Position numbers and translations under genes: made by a program. From contig JAAYBF010000121.1 in NCBI GenBank assembly GCA_012718975.1, positions 26,534 through 90,533 on the forward strand: 64,000 nucleotides of DNA, written 5' to 3'. Positions 44,946 to 54,250 of this stretch are shown here, in pieces (position 1 is the first letter of the stretch; every line of letters begins with the position of its first letter). Below the pieces are notes generated by a model. The model was given only the letters and a program-made list of their open reading frames with translations, was not told where the DNA came from and did no database searches. Source of the DNA: Solirubrobacterales bacterium. Its GTDB lineage: Bacteria > Actinomycetota > Thermoleophilia > Solirubrobacterales > Thermoleophilaceae.

Positions 44946-45010
44946 GCGGTCACCCTAGCGACCGCCGTCCGGTCACAACTTCGCCGCTGCGGCAAGTAAC
45001 AGGACAGGGG

Positions 45011-45568
45011 ATGGACTACGGGAGGCTGACCGACGACGAGCTGCTCGGCGCGACGCGTGACGATCCGGACGCCTTCGGGGCGTTCTACGAGCGTCACTGC
45101 CGCGGCGTGCTGGCGTTCCTCGCGCGCCGCTGTGGCGACCACGAGACGGCGCTCGACCTGACCGCAGAGGTGTTCGCATCGGCGCTGGCGGCGAGCGGCC
45201 GCTACCGGCCGGGCGAGGCGCCGGCGCGCGTCTGGCTGCTCGGAATCGCCCAGAACAAGCTGGCGGAGCTGCGCCGCGGCCGGGCGCGCGCCGACGCGGC
45301 TCGCCGCCGGCTCGGGATGCCGCGCCTGACCTTCGGCGACGCGGCGCTCGAGCGGGTCGAGGAGGTCCTCGACGCGGCCGGCTCGGGCTACCTCGACGGG
45401 CTCGGCGACCTCCCGCCGGACGAGCGAGCGGCGGTCACCGCGCGGGTGATCGACGAGCGCGGCTACACGGAGGCGGCACAGGAGGCGGGGACAACCGAGG
45501 CGACGCTGCGCAAGAGGGTCAGTCGCGGCCTCGCCAAGCTCGCCCAGCGAGGAGGAGAGACCCAGTGA
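45011..45568 (+). CDS. ECF-type RNA polymerase sigma factor
   Basis: 185 aa. Region 2 lies at ~20-90 (FGAFYERHCRGVLAFLARR, ALDLTAEVFASAL, RVWLLGIAQNKLAEL) and region 4 at ~125-180 (LPPDERAAVTARVIDERGYTEAAQ, ending in a helix-turn-helix). CAGGACAGGGG precedes the ATG. Upstream, GTCACAACTT and an imperfect GCCGC/GCGGC inverted repeat may be its own promoter. It is coupled by GTGA overlap to the membrane protein that follows, the usual arrangement for a sigma factor with its regulator. Confidence 0.85.
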   Translation: MDYGRLTDDELLGATRDDPDAFGAFYERHCRGVLAFLARRCGDHETALDLTAEVFASALAASGRYRPGEAPARVWLLGIAQNKLAELRRGRARADAARRRLGMPRLTFGDAALERVEEVLDAAGSGYLDGLGDLPPDERAAVTARVIDERGYTEAAQEAGTTEATLRKRVSRGLAKLAQRGGETQ

Positions 45569-46359
45569 ACCGCAGCGACTTCGCACGACAGGACGACCCG
45601 CTGGCCGCGATCGGCGCCTCGCTGACCGCCGCCGCCCACCGCCGCAGCGCCCGCCTGCGCCGCCGCCGCCACGGCCTGTTCGCCGCGGTCGCGACCACCG
45701 CCACGCTCGCGGTGGCGGGTGGCGCGTTCGCCGTGACCGGTACCTCGACCGGCGTTCCCGCCTTGGACCGAGCGATCGGCAACTATGCGGCGGACGACCC
45801 ATGGGAGGGACACGAGGGACCCGGCGGCCCACGGGTACCCGTCGACCGCCGCCCGTACGGTGGCCTGAGCCCGACGATCGACATCCCCCTGCCGGACGGA
45901 CAGCGGGTCGCCGCCGCTGCGTACGAGACCCGGGACGGAATGATCTGCAGCACGATCGTCGACCCCAAGGACACCACGGCGAATCCCAGAGGCGGCTTCG
46001 GGTGCACGAACATCAGGATCCTGAAGAAGTGGCTGCAGGGCGACGGCCCCGCGCACATTCAGGGAGGCGGAGGCTCGCCAGTATCGCCCGAGCGATGGGG
46101 CATTCACGGCGGGATCGCTCGCGGGGACGTCGTCGGCGTGACCGTCGGCGTCGAGGGCGGTCCGCCGATCGACGCTGTCGTCTCGGGCGCGTGGCAGCCC
46201 CCGAGTTGGAACGGCACGCCGCTGCGTGTCTTCTTCGCGGTCCTGCCGAGTCCGCCGCGGGGGGCGATCCGAGCCGAGCGGGACTTCCACCGCTGGTTCC
46301 CGACCGTGCGCAGCGCCCGTCTCGCCGACGGCACGGTCATCGAGACCCCCACGCGCTGA
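45565..46359 (+). CDS. Single-pass membrane protein paired with the ECF sigma factor
   Basis: 264 aa, GTG start overlapping the sigma factor stop. A ~35-residue cytoplasmic part with many Arg (RRSARLRRRRHG) is followed by one membrane helix (~38-60, LFAAVATTATLAVAGGAFAV) and a ~200-residue extracytoplasmic domain with Cys in MICSTIV and GFGCTN. By position it should be an anti-sigma factor or a sigma-controlled surface sensor. It lacks a ZAS zinc finger, so this rests on context. Base composition is a little less GC-rich than that of its neighbours. Confidence 0.72.
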   Translation: MNRSDFARQDDPLAAIGASLTAAAHRRSARLRRRRHGLFAAVATTATLAVAGGAFAVTGTSTGVPALDRAIGNYAADDPWEGHEGPGGPRVPVDRRPYGGLSPTIDIPLPDGQRVAAAAYETRDGMICSTIVDPKDTTANPRGGFGCTNIRILKKWLQGDGPAHIQGGGGSPVSPERWGIHGGIARGDVVGVTVGVEGGPPIDAVVSGAWQPPSWNGTPLRVFFAVLPSPPRGAIRAERDFHRWFPTVRSARLADGTVIETPTR

Positions 46360-46428
46360 CGAAGCGAGAGTTGTGGTGGCTCACCACCACACGGAACGCG
46401 CCTCGGCGGCGCGCCCGCGAGCAGCGGC

Positions 46429-47598
46429 CTAGAGGTAGCCCATCGGGTCCACCGGAGCCCCGCCGACGCGGGTCTCGAAGTGGAGGTGGTCGCCGTAGCA
46501 GTGGCCGGTGCAGCCGATGTAGCCGATCACCTGGCCCTGCTGGACCGAGGCGCCCTGCGAGGTGGCGAAGCTCGACTGGTGGGCGTAGCAGGTGGAGAGC
46601 GAGCCGGTGTGCTGGATGCAGGTGTAGTTGCCGTAGCCGCCGACCCAGCCGAGCAGCACGACGGTGCCGCCGTCGGCCGCGCGGATCGGCGTGCCGGCGG
46701 GCACGGCGATGTCGACGCCGGCGTGCAGGCGGCCCCAACGCTGGCCGAACGGCGAGACCAGCGGGCCGTTGACGGGCCAGATCAGCTGGCCGGTGCCGTG
46801 CTTGATCGGGCCGGCGGGGGTCGAGCCCTGGAGCTGCCCGGTCACGCGCGCGGCGGCCGCCTCGAGCTCCTGGAGATCGCCCTCGAGCTTGGACCGGCTC
46901 GAGCGGACGGCGGCGAGGGTCGTCGAGCGCTCGTTGCGCGCCATCCGCAGCTCGCCCTGCGTGGAGGCGAGCCGGTCGCGCGCGGCGGCGATCTCGTCGC
47001 GCTGCTCGAGCACGGCGACCGCGATCGCCTCCTTGCGCTCCTCGAGCGCGGCGAGCGTCCGCTCCTGCTCGGTCAGCCGCTCCTTGAGCCGCTGGACGTA
47101 GGCGACGACCTTGCGGTCCTGGTCGGAGATCCGCTCGAGGAACTCGGTCCGGTCGAGCAGGTCGGAGAAGCCGTCGGCCTCGAGCACGACGGTGAGCGCG
47201 TCGGGCCGGTCAGCCTTGTAGAGCTCGACGAGCCGCTCGGCGAGCGCGACGCGACCCTCGGCGAGCCGCTTGCGGGCGCGGGCGAGCTTGTCGCGCGCGA
47301 CCTCGAGATCGTCGCGGACCGCGAGCAGCTCGGCGCGTCGCTGGTCGAGCTCGCTCTGCACCGCCCCGAGCCGCTGCTCGGTGCTGTCGATCTGGCCCTC
47401 GAGGCCGCCGATGCGGTCGTTGAGGCCGGAGATCGTCTCGGTGAGCACGCCCTCCTGCTGCTTCTTGTCCTCGACCTGGGCGCGCTTGGCCTCGATCCGC
47501 TCCGACAGCGGCGCCGACTGCCCGGGCAGCGGCGCGAGGACGTATGCCGCGTAGGCGGCCACGCCGAGGACGATCGCGATCGGGAGGTACTTGCGCAT
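46429..47598 (-). CDS. Coiled-coil M23 peptidase (EnvC/NlpD-like)
   Basis: 389 aa. An N-terminal membrane anchor or signal (PIAIVLGVAAYAAYVLA) precedes a long coiled coil (~30-245, Glu/Arg/Leu heptads) and a LytM domain with zinc ligands HAGVD, YAHQS and HLHFE. All LytM ligands seem present, so it may cut peptidoglycan itself rather than only activate amidases. Two Cys in the domain (YTCIQH, STCYAH; also GCTGHC) could form disulfides. It is probably involved in cell separation. It diverges from htpX across 149 nt. Confidence 0.85.
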   Translation of the reverse strand: MRKYLPIAIVLGVAAYAAYVLAPLPGQSAPLSERIEAKRAQVEDKKQQEGVLTETISGLNDRIGGLEGQIDSTEQRLGAVQSELDQRRAELLAVRDDLEVARDKLARARKRLAEGRVALAERLVELYKADRPDALTVVLEADGFSDLLDRTEFLERISDQDRKVVAYVQRLKERLTEQERTLAALEERKEAIAVAVLEQRDEIAAARDRLASTQGELRMARNERSTTLAAVRSSRSKLEGDLQELEAAAARVTGQLQGSTPAGPIKHGTGQLIWPVNGPLVSPFGQRWGRLHAGVDIAVPAGTPIRAADGGTVVLLGWVGGYGNYTCIQHTGSLSTCYAHQSSFATSQGASVQQGQVIGYIGCTGHCYGDHLHFETRVGGAPVDPMGYL

Positions 47599-47703
47599 TC
47601 GGAAAGGGGGCCAGCGTCCCGCCGCCTGCGTCGATTGCCGCCGTGTGCAGGCAAATCGACTGGCGGGCCGTCGTCAAGCTAACACGCGTCCCTGCCTGGC
47701 GGC

Positions 47704-47731
47704 GGGGGGTGCAATGGATCGTGCACCCCCC
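47704..47731. promoter_or_regulatory. Perfect palindrome over the htpX promoter
   Basis: 10-nt arms GGGGGGTGCA/TGCACCCCCC around an 8-nt centre. The palindrome ends 3 nt before a TAGACT -10 hexamer (47735-47740) that is 7 nt before the htpX ATG. It covers the expected -35 and spacer, which suits a repressor or activator site. A hairpin role is unlikely if the transcript starts at the ATG. Confidence 0.65.
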
Positions 47732-47747
47732 TACTAGACTCAAGGGC

Positions 47748-48656
47748 ATGGCGACTCAGAAGACCTCGTTCGGCCGCGACACGGGCCTCCAGATCCGGAT
47801 GCTGACGACGATGTTCCTGCTGGGTCTGCTGTACGTCGCCTTCGTCGGGGTGCTGTTCGCCGCCGGCGCCAGTGCCGTGCTGATGCTCGTCGTGGTCGGC
47901 GCGCTGACGCTGTCGCAGCTGTTCCTCTCCGACAAGCTGGCGATGGCCTCGATGGGTGCCAAGGAGGTCTCGCCGGAGGAGGCGCCGGGCCTGCACGCGA
48001 TGATCGAGCGCCTCTGCATCCAGGCGGACCTGCCGAAGCCGCGGATCGCCGTCGCCGACACCGACGTCCCGAACGCGTTCGCGATGGGCCGCTCCCAGAA
48101 GAGCGCCACGGTGTGCGCGACGACGGGGGTCATGCGCCGCCTCTCCCCCGCCGAGCTCGAGGGCGTGATGGCCCACGAGCTCGCCCACGTCAAGAACCGC
48201 GACGTGATGATCATGACGATCGCCAGCTTCTTCGCCTCGGTCGCCGCGATGATCATGCAGTTCGCCTTCTTCTTCGGCGGCGACGACGACGAGGGCGGCG
48301 CGCCGGTGCTGCTGATCCTCGCCGCCTCGTTCGCCGTCTACGCGATCTCCTTCTTCCTGATGCTGGCGCTGTCGCGCTACCGCGAGTTCACCGCCGACCG
48401 CGGCGCCGCGCTGATCACCGGCCGGCCGAGCGCGCTCAGCTCGGCGCTGATGAAGATCTCCGGCGCGATGGAGTCGATCCCGCAGCGTGACCTGCGCGCC
48501 GCCGAGGAGATGAACGCCTTCTTCATCGTGCCGGCGCGCGCGAAGGGGGCCCTGCAGGCGCTGTTCGCGACCCACCCGCCGATGGAGCAGCGGATCGAGC
48601 GGCTCAACCAGCTCGAGATCGAGCTGCAGGCGTCGGGCCGGGCGCTCGCCGCCTGA
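47748..48656 (+). CDS. htpX: HtpX-type membrane metalloprotease
   Basis: 302 aa from the ATG of MATQKTSFG. Two N-terminal membrane helices, the zinc motif HELAH in VMAHELAHVKNRD near residue 143, two more helices, and the third ligand Glu in REFTADRGAA near 208. It degrades misfolded membrane proteins. TAGACT 7 nt upstream of the ATG implies a leaderless message. It overlaps pspAB (TGATG), linking it to the phage-shock-like envelope stress system whose pspA-pspAA genes lie 5.3 kb downstream. Confidence 0.93.
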   Translation: MATQKTSFGRDTGLQIRMLTTMFLLGLLYVAFVGVLFAAGASAVLMLVVVGALTLSQLFLSDKLAMASMGAKEVSPEEAPGLHAMIERLCIQADLPKPRIAVADTDVPNAFAMGRSQKSATVCATTGVMRRLSPAELEGVMAHELAHVKNRDVMIMTIASFFASVAAMIMQFAFFFGGDDDEGGAPVLLILAASFAVYAISFFLMLALSRYREFTADRGAALITGRPSALSSALMKISGAMESIPQRDLRAAEEMNAFFIVPARAKGALQALFATHPPMEQRIERLNQLEIELQASGRALAA

Positions 48657-49228
48657 TGGGCTTCCTCGACGCGATACTCGGCGGCAAGAAGAAGCTGCAG
48701 GGCGTCGCGCCCGACCGGCTGTTCGCGATGTCGACGGCCTACATCACGCTCGAGACGGCGCTCGACATCCACAGCGCCGGCGCGGCCGGGATCGTCTTCC
48801 AGCCGCTTGCGACCGGCGACTTCGCCCAGATCCTCAAGGACGCCGAGGAGCTGCTGCAGAGCACCGCGGCCGAGCAGGGGTCGAAGCTGGAGAGCAGCGA
48901 CGACGAGTTCGGCTACCGCTGGCTGATCCTGCGCGACAACGACTTCGAGGACCTCGTCGTCTCGCTGAACACGATCTCGACCGAGCTGCAGGCCGGCGGC
49001 TACGGCGACCGGCTGCTCGCCGCGGTGTTCGCCTTCGAGGAGCAGGGCCGGCGGCTGTACCTGATCTACAACTTCAAGCGCGGCGCGTTCTACCCGTTCG
49101 TCCCGGCGCCGGGCGAGCGTCAGCGCGACAACGAGCGTGAGATGCGGCTCAAGGCCCAGCTCGGCGACGAGGTGCCGTTCGAGCCGGAGATGACACGCTG
49201 GTTCCCGCTGTGGGAGATCCCGCTCTAA
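48656..49228 (+). CDS. pspAB: PspA-associated protein PspAB
   Basis: 190 aa. The opening GFLDAILGGKKKL, then RLFAMSTAYITLE and the middle DEFGYRWLILRDNDFEDLV match the PspAB family found beside HtpX and PspA in actinobacteria. No membrane segment. Its biochemical role is unknown, and association with PspA-based membrane stress control is known from gene context. It is translationally coupled to htpX and followed 16 nt later by the deaminase gene. Confidence 0.85.
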   Translation: MGFLDAILGGKKKLQGVAPDRLFAMSTAYITLETALDIHSAGAAGIVFQPLATGDFAQILKDAEELLQSTAAEQGSKLESSDDEFGYRWLILRDNDFEDLVVSLNTISTELQAGGYGDRLLAAVFAFEEQGRRLYLIYNFKRGAFYPFVPAPGERQRDNEREMRLKAQLGDEVPFEPEMTRWFPLWEIPL

Positions 49229-49244
49229 CGCCGAACGGGTAGCG

Positions 49245-50249
49245 ATGAGCTACCCGAAGATCGAGCTGCACGTCCACCTCGAGGGGGCGGTGTCGGCGGA
49301 GGCGCTGATCGCGGCGGCCGCGCGCAACGGCTTCGAGCTCCCGGCGACCACGCCGGCCGAGCTGGCCGAGTTCATGCGCTTCCGCGACTTCGCCCACTTC
49401 ATGAAGGCCTGGTTCGCGACGACCCCGGCGCTGAAGACCGAGCGCGACTACCGCGAGCTGGTCGTCGACTACGCCCGCCGCGCCGCCGCCCACGGAGCGG
49501 TCTACGTCGAGGGGATCTTCTCCCCGACCGACAAGGTCTCGCAGGGGGTCGCGCAGGAGACTGTCTTCGAGGGGTTCTGCGACGGCGCCACCCAGGCGCG
49601 CGAGGAGACGGGCGTCGAGGTCTTCCTGACGCCGGACATCACGCGCAGCGTGCCGCTCGAGCTGGCGGTCGAGACGGCCGAGCTTGCGGTCCGCTACCGC
49701 GACCGCGGCGTCGTCGGCCTCGGGCTCGGCGGGCCGGAGGCGGAGTGGCCGCCGGAGCCCTACCGGGCGGCGTTCGACGTCGCTCGCGACGGCGGGATCG
49801 GCTCGGTGCCCCACGCCGGCGAGACCGCCGGGCCCGACTCGATCCGCGGCGCGCTCGACGCGCTCGGCGCCGACCGCATCCGCCACGGCGTCCGCGCGGT
49901 CGAGGACCCCGACCTGCTCGCCGAGCTGGCCGAGCGCCAGATCGTCTGCGACGTCTGCGTGCTGTCCAACATCCGGCTCGGCGTCGCTCCCTCGGTCGAG
50001 GAGCACCCGCTGCCCCAGCTGCTCGCGGCCGGCGTCCCGTGCACGGTCAACACCGACGACCCGACCTTCTTCGACTGCGACCTGGAGTCCGAGCACGCCG
50101 CCGCCCGCTCGATCGGCGCCGACCCGCGCGCCGCCTTCGACGCCGGCGTCGCCGGCGCGCTCTGCGACGCCGCCGTCAAGGCCCGCCTGCGCGAGATCGC
50201 CGCCGAGCACGACTGGGACGCCGACACCGCCGCCCCGGCCGCGGGCTGA
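49245..50249 (+). CDS. add: Adenosine deaminase family protein
   Basis: 334 aa. Zinc and catalytic motifs of the family: ELHVHLEGA near residue 8, the His-Glu of PHAGET near 188, IRHG near 210 and NTDDP near 268. It deaminates adenosine or a related purine (aminodeoxyfutalosine is an alternative in some actinobacteria). Full length. It may be co-transcribed with htpX-pspAB because the gap is only 16 nt. It converges on the following membrane protein gene. Confidence 0.85.
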   Translation: MSYPKIELHVHLEGAVSAEALIAAAARNGFELPATTPAELAEFMRFRDFAHFMKAWFATTPALKTERDYRELVVDYARRAAAHGAVYVEGIFSPTDKVSQGVAQETVFEGFCDGATQAREETGVEVFLTPDITRSVPLELAVETAELAVRYRDRGVVGLGLGGPEAEWPPEPYRAAFDVARDGGIGSVPHAGETAGPDSIRGALDALGADRIRHGVRAVEDPDLLAELAERQIVCDVCVLSNIRLGVAPSVEEHPLPQLLAAGVPCTVNTDDPTFFDCDLESEHAAARSIGADPRAAFDAGVAGALCDAAVKARLREIAAEHDWDADTAAPAAG

Positions 50250-50261
50250 GGCGGTACGCGG

Positions 50262-51011
50262 TCAGTCGGCGCTGCTCGGCTTCGCGATCGCGACGGTCGC
50301 GACGTCCTTGCGGCGCAGCCGCAGGTCGACCTCGTCCGAGCCGCAGACCCCGGCGGCGACCTCGACCGGCACGAAGGCATCGCCGAGGTCGCCTGGGTCG
50401 AGCCTGCCCCGCACCGCGCGCCGGGTCTCGTCGCAGCTCGCCGCGAAGGCGGCGGCCCCGTCGGCGGTCAGCGTGACGGTCGCGGCCCGCTTGGGGTCGG
50501 GGCTGTCCTGAAGCAGGATGCCGCCGACGGTCAGCAGCGTCAGCGCCATCGCGACGCCGACTGCCCCCGTCGCGATCGCGAGCCACCGCTCGACGGCGGC
50601 CCGCTCCTGCTTGGCGTCGCCCATCACGTCGCGAACGAAGGCGAGCGCGCCGACGTTCTCCTGCGGGCTGGTGGGGTCCTCGTCCTCCTGCGGGGTGGGA
50701 CGGCGGCGCGACACCGCGACCATGAAGCCGAGCGCGGCGGCCAGCCAGCCGAGGAGCGCCGCGAAGCCGAGGCCCTGCACGACCGCCGGAAGCTCGGCGA
50801 AGTCGGCGAAGATCCCGGCGGCGACCAGCGCCGCCGCGACAGCGCTGGCGATCGTGTAGCCGGCCTGGGCGCGCGTGCGCGCATGGTCGGCCGCGGCGAC
50901 CGCCAGCGGGTAGTACGCCTTGGCGACCTCGGTCACCATCGTCTCCGCGGCCTTGGGTGCCTCGACCGGCGCCGGTCGACCGTCGTCGCGCCGGCGGCAT
51001 CGGCGGGTCAC
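50262..51011 (-). CDS. Unrecognised membrane protein
   Basis: 249 aa. GTG 51011 was chosen because it overlaps the upstream stop (GTGA); the track ORF starts 24 nt earlier. Two adjacent membrane helices (~50-67 and 73-96, IASAVAAALVAAGIFADF; VQGLGFAALLGWLAAALGFMVAV) are followed by a cytoplasmic acidic/helical segment and a third helix (~143-167). The ~70-residue C-terminal domain has two Cys (AASCDE, AGVCGS) and would face outside. Family unknown. It is tightly coupled to the preceding small gene, and both lie beside an AT-richer gap. Confidence 0.7.
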   Translation of the reverse strand: MTRRCRRRDDGRPAPVEAPKAAETMVTEVAKAYYPLAVAAADHARTRAQAGYTIASAVAAALVAAGIFADFAELPAVVQGLGFAALLGWLAAALGFMVAVSRRRPTPQEDEDPTSPQENVGALAFVRDVMGDAKQERAAVERWLAIATGAVGVAMALTLLTVGGILLQDSPDPKRAATVTLTADGAAAFAASCDETRRAVRGRLDPGDLGDAFVPVEVAAGVCGSDEVDLRLRRKDVATVAIAKPSSAD

Positions 51012-51379
51012 CGACCGCCTCCCTCGAGCCCCCACTCGACCGCCGAGTCGCTGGTGAGCTTGACCTCGGCGGTTGCGCCCGCGCCACGCGCCTGGCCCTC
51101 TCGCTGCGCGCGCTGGAGAAAGCGCCGCTCGTCGAAGACCAGCGCTCCACCCGGGAGGTCGCTGGTGTCGAGAACGACGTGGAACGGGTCGATTCCCAGC
51201 GTGATCCAGATGTCACGGTCGTCGTCGCTGTCGCCCGGCGGTCCTCCCGATCGCTGGCCGGGCGTCACGACCGTTGCCGGCGCATCACCCGACTTGAGCA
51301 TTATCAGTGAACGGTCACGGCTCGCATCGACCAGCGAGATAGTGCCTCCACTGCCCTTATGGACGACCCTGATCGACAT
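51008..51379 (-). CDS. Small unrecognised protein, partner of the membrane protein
   Basis: 123 aa, soluble, no Cys. It has a beta-rich first half (MSIRVVHKGSGG, RSLIMLKSG), an acidic turn (GDSDDDRDIW) and an amphipathic helix (FDERRFLQRAQREGQARG). No known motif. It starts next to a gap of ~55-57% GC (51301-51490), far below the window average, which suggests recent acquisition of the pair or a regulatory region. The 117-nt gap upstream (51380-51496) shows no other gene. Confidence 0.65.
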   Translation of the reverse strand: MSIRVVHKGSGGTISLVDASRDRSLIMLKSGDAPATVVTPGQRSGGPPGDSDDDRDIWITLGIDPFHVVLDTSDLPGGALVFDERRFLQRAQREGQARGAGATAEVKLTSDSAVEWGLEGGGR

Positions 51380-51496
51380 CCCACCCCTACCGTCGGATTC
51401 GCGATAGTCAACATCATCAAGTCCTGTTACGCAAATCTTCGAGTGGCATCCTGCCAGCTGTCAGTCAAGCTCCAGGCAGGCTCCGCGAGGTTAATG

Positions 51497-52570
51497 TCAG
51501 CCCGCCGCGCGGATCGCCGCCCGGCAGCGGCGGTCGAGGTAGTTGACCATCAGCCAGAAGTGGCGGAAGGCCGGGTTGCGGGTCTGGCGGTGGTGGTAGC
51601 GGTAGTAGATCTGCTGGAGGATCGTCGCGAGGCGGAAGAGGCCGAAGACCTCGTAGAAGGCCCAGTCGCCGATCTCGATCCCGGTCCGCTCGCGGTAGCG
51701 GGCGACGATCTCCGCGCGGGTGAGCATCCCGGGGGCGTCGCTGGGCTGGCGGCCCATCGCCCGCAGGAAGCGCCCGTCGCCGGCCTCGATCCAGTAGGAG
51801 AGGGCGCCGCCGAGGTCCATCAGCGGGTCGCCGACCGTCGCCATCTCCCAGTCGAGCACCGCGACGATCCGGCGCGGATCGTCCGGCGCGAGGACGAGGT
51901 TGTCGAGCCGGTAGTCGTTGTGGATCACGCACGCGCCGACATCGGGTGGCTGCTCGCGGTCGAGCCAGCGCATCACCCGCTCGAACGACGGCACGTTCCA
52001 GGTCTTCGCCGCCCGGTAGCGGCGCGACCAGCCCTCGACCTGGCGGCCGACGTAGCCGGGGCCGCGGCCGAGCCGCTCGAGGCCGGCCGCCGCCGGGTCG
52101 ACGGCGTGCAGCTCGGCGAGGCGGTCGACCGCCGCCTCGCAGAGCGCCCGCGTGCCGGCCGCGTCGAGCCCCAGCTCGGGCGGGATCGAGCGGCGCAGGA
52201 TCGTGCCCTCGACGCGCTCCATCACGTAGAAGTCGCTGCCGATCACCGCCTCGTCCTGGCAGAGCGCGACCATCGCCGGCACGTACGGGAAGACCGGCGC
52301 CAGCGCCGCCTGGACGTCGTGCTCGCGGCGCATGTCGTGCGCCGATGCGGCCTTCGTGCCGGCCGGCGGGCGGCGCAGGATCAGGTCGCGCTCGGGGTAG
52401 CGCAGCAGGTAGGTGAGGTTCGACGCCCCGCCCGCGAACTGACGCACCGCGGGCGGCCCGGTCAGGCCGTCGACGCGTCCGCGCAGCCAGGCGTCGACGG
52501 CGGCGACGTCGAAGGCGTCCTCGTCGCGGACCGCCCGCGCGCCGGCCGGGTCGGCCGGGACCGCGCTCAC
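51497..52570 (-). CDS. APH-family phosphotransferase (ACAD10/11-associated type)
   Basis: 357 aa, GTG start. Kinase-like motifs: FAGGASNLTYLL near residue 47, LILRRPPAG (nucleotide-site Lys replaced by Arg), Brenner motif HNDYRLDN near 218 and DWEMATVGDP near 240. It belongs to the group found next to acyl-CoA dehydrogenases. In ACAD10/11 the equivalent kinase domain phosphorylates 4-hydroxyacyl-CoAs before elimination (family knowledge). It lies 40 nt downstream of the dehydrogenase, so the pair probably catabolises hydroxy fatty acids. Confidence 0.85.
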   Translation of the reverse strand: MSAVPADPAGARAVRDEDAFDVAAVDAWLRGRVDGLTGPPAVRQFAGGASNLTYLLRYPERDLILRRPPAGTKAASAHDMRREHDVQAALAPVFPYVPAMVALCQDEAVIGSDFYVMERVEGTILRRSIPPELGLDAAGTRALCEAAVDRLAELHAVDPAAAGLERLGRGPGYVGRQVEGWSRRYRAAKTWNVPSFERVMRWLDREQPPDVGACVIHNDYRLDNLVLAPDDPRRIVAVLDWEMATVGDPLMDLGGALSYWIEAGDGRFLRAMGRQPSDAPGMLTRAEIVARYRERTGIEIGDWAFYEVFGLFRLATILQQIYYRYHHRQTRNPAFRHFWLMVNYLDRRCRAAIRAAG

Positions 52571-52610
52571 CGGACCGGGTCCGCCGGCGCGCCGGCGACG
52601 GCCGGGACGG

Positions 52611-53831
<1,221 letters not shown>

Positions 53832-53887
53832 GCCGAGACCCTAACCCGACCCCGCCCCCCGCGGCGAGCGTCAACCGCCACCACGAG

Positions 53888-53936
53888 ATCGATGTCGACA
53901 TTGCGGCGAAATATTCGCCGCAATGTCGACATCGAT
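53888..53936. repeat. Palindromic element, family A, copy 2
   Basis: A perfect 49-nt inverted repeat (24-nt arms if the flanking G/C is counted) of the same family as 42415-42463. Relative to copy 1 it has GACATTG for GACGTTG in the left arm and CAATGTC for CAACGTC in the right, so the pairing is preserved. It lies between pspAA (stop) and the dehydrogenase start. Confidence 0.85.
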
Positions 53937-53971
53937 CGCCGCGCGCGCTGACCGGGAGGGCTGGGCGCGGC

Positions 53972-54250
53972 TCAGTCGGGGATCAGGCCGTCGCCGGTGA
54001 ACTCGGCGGCGGCCTCGGCGAAGCTGACGTCGCGCGGCGGCAGGATCACGTCCGAGACGACGAGCTCGTCGTCGGCGATCGCGTCGCCGTCGGCCTCGAC
54101 GAGCGCGAGCATCTGCCCCCAGAGGTCGGCGAAGCCGTCGTGGTCGCCGGCCTCGACCGCCGCCACGGCCCGGTTGTCGAGATCGTTGAGGCGCTCCGCG
54201 TCGGCGTCCGGAAGGCGGTACTGGCCCTCGCCCGAGATCCGGACGATCAC
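53972..54250 (-). CDS. pspAA: PspA-associated protein PspAA
   Basis: 92 aa, GTG start overlapping the pspA stop (GTGA). The start IVRISGEGQYRLPDADAERLNDLD and the acidic helix AAVEAGDHDGFADLWGQML match PspAA, a small acidic partner encoded with PspA in actinobacteria (quoted: VRISGEGQYRLPDADAERL). It is thought to modulate PspA. Co-transcribed with pspA. Confidence 0.88.
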   Translation of the reverse strand: MIVRISGEGQYRLPDADAERLNDLDNRAVAAVEAGDHDGFADLWGQMLALVEADGDAIADDELVVSDVILPPRDVSFAEAAAEFTGDGLIPD

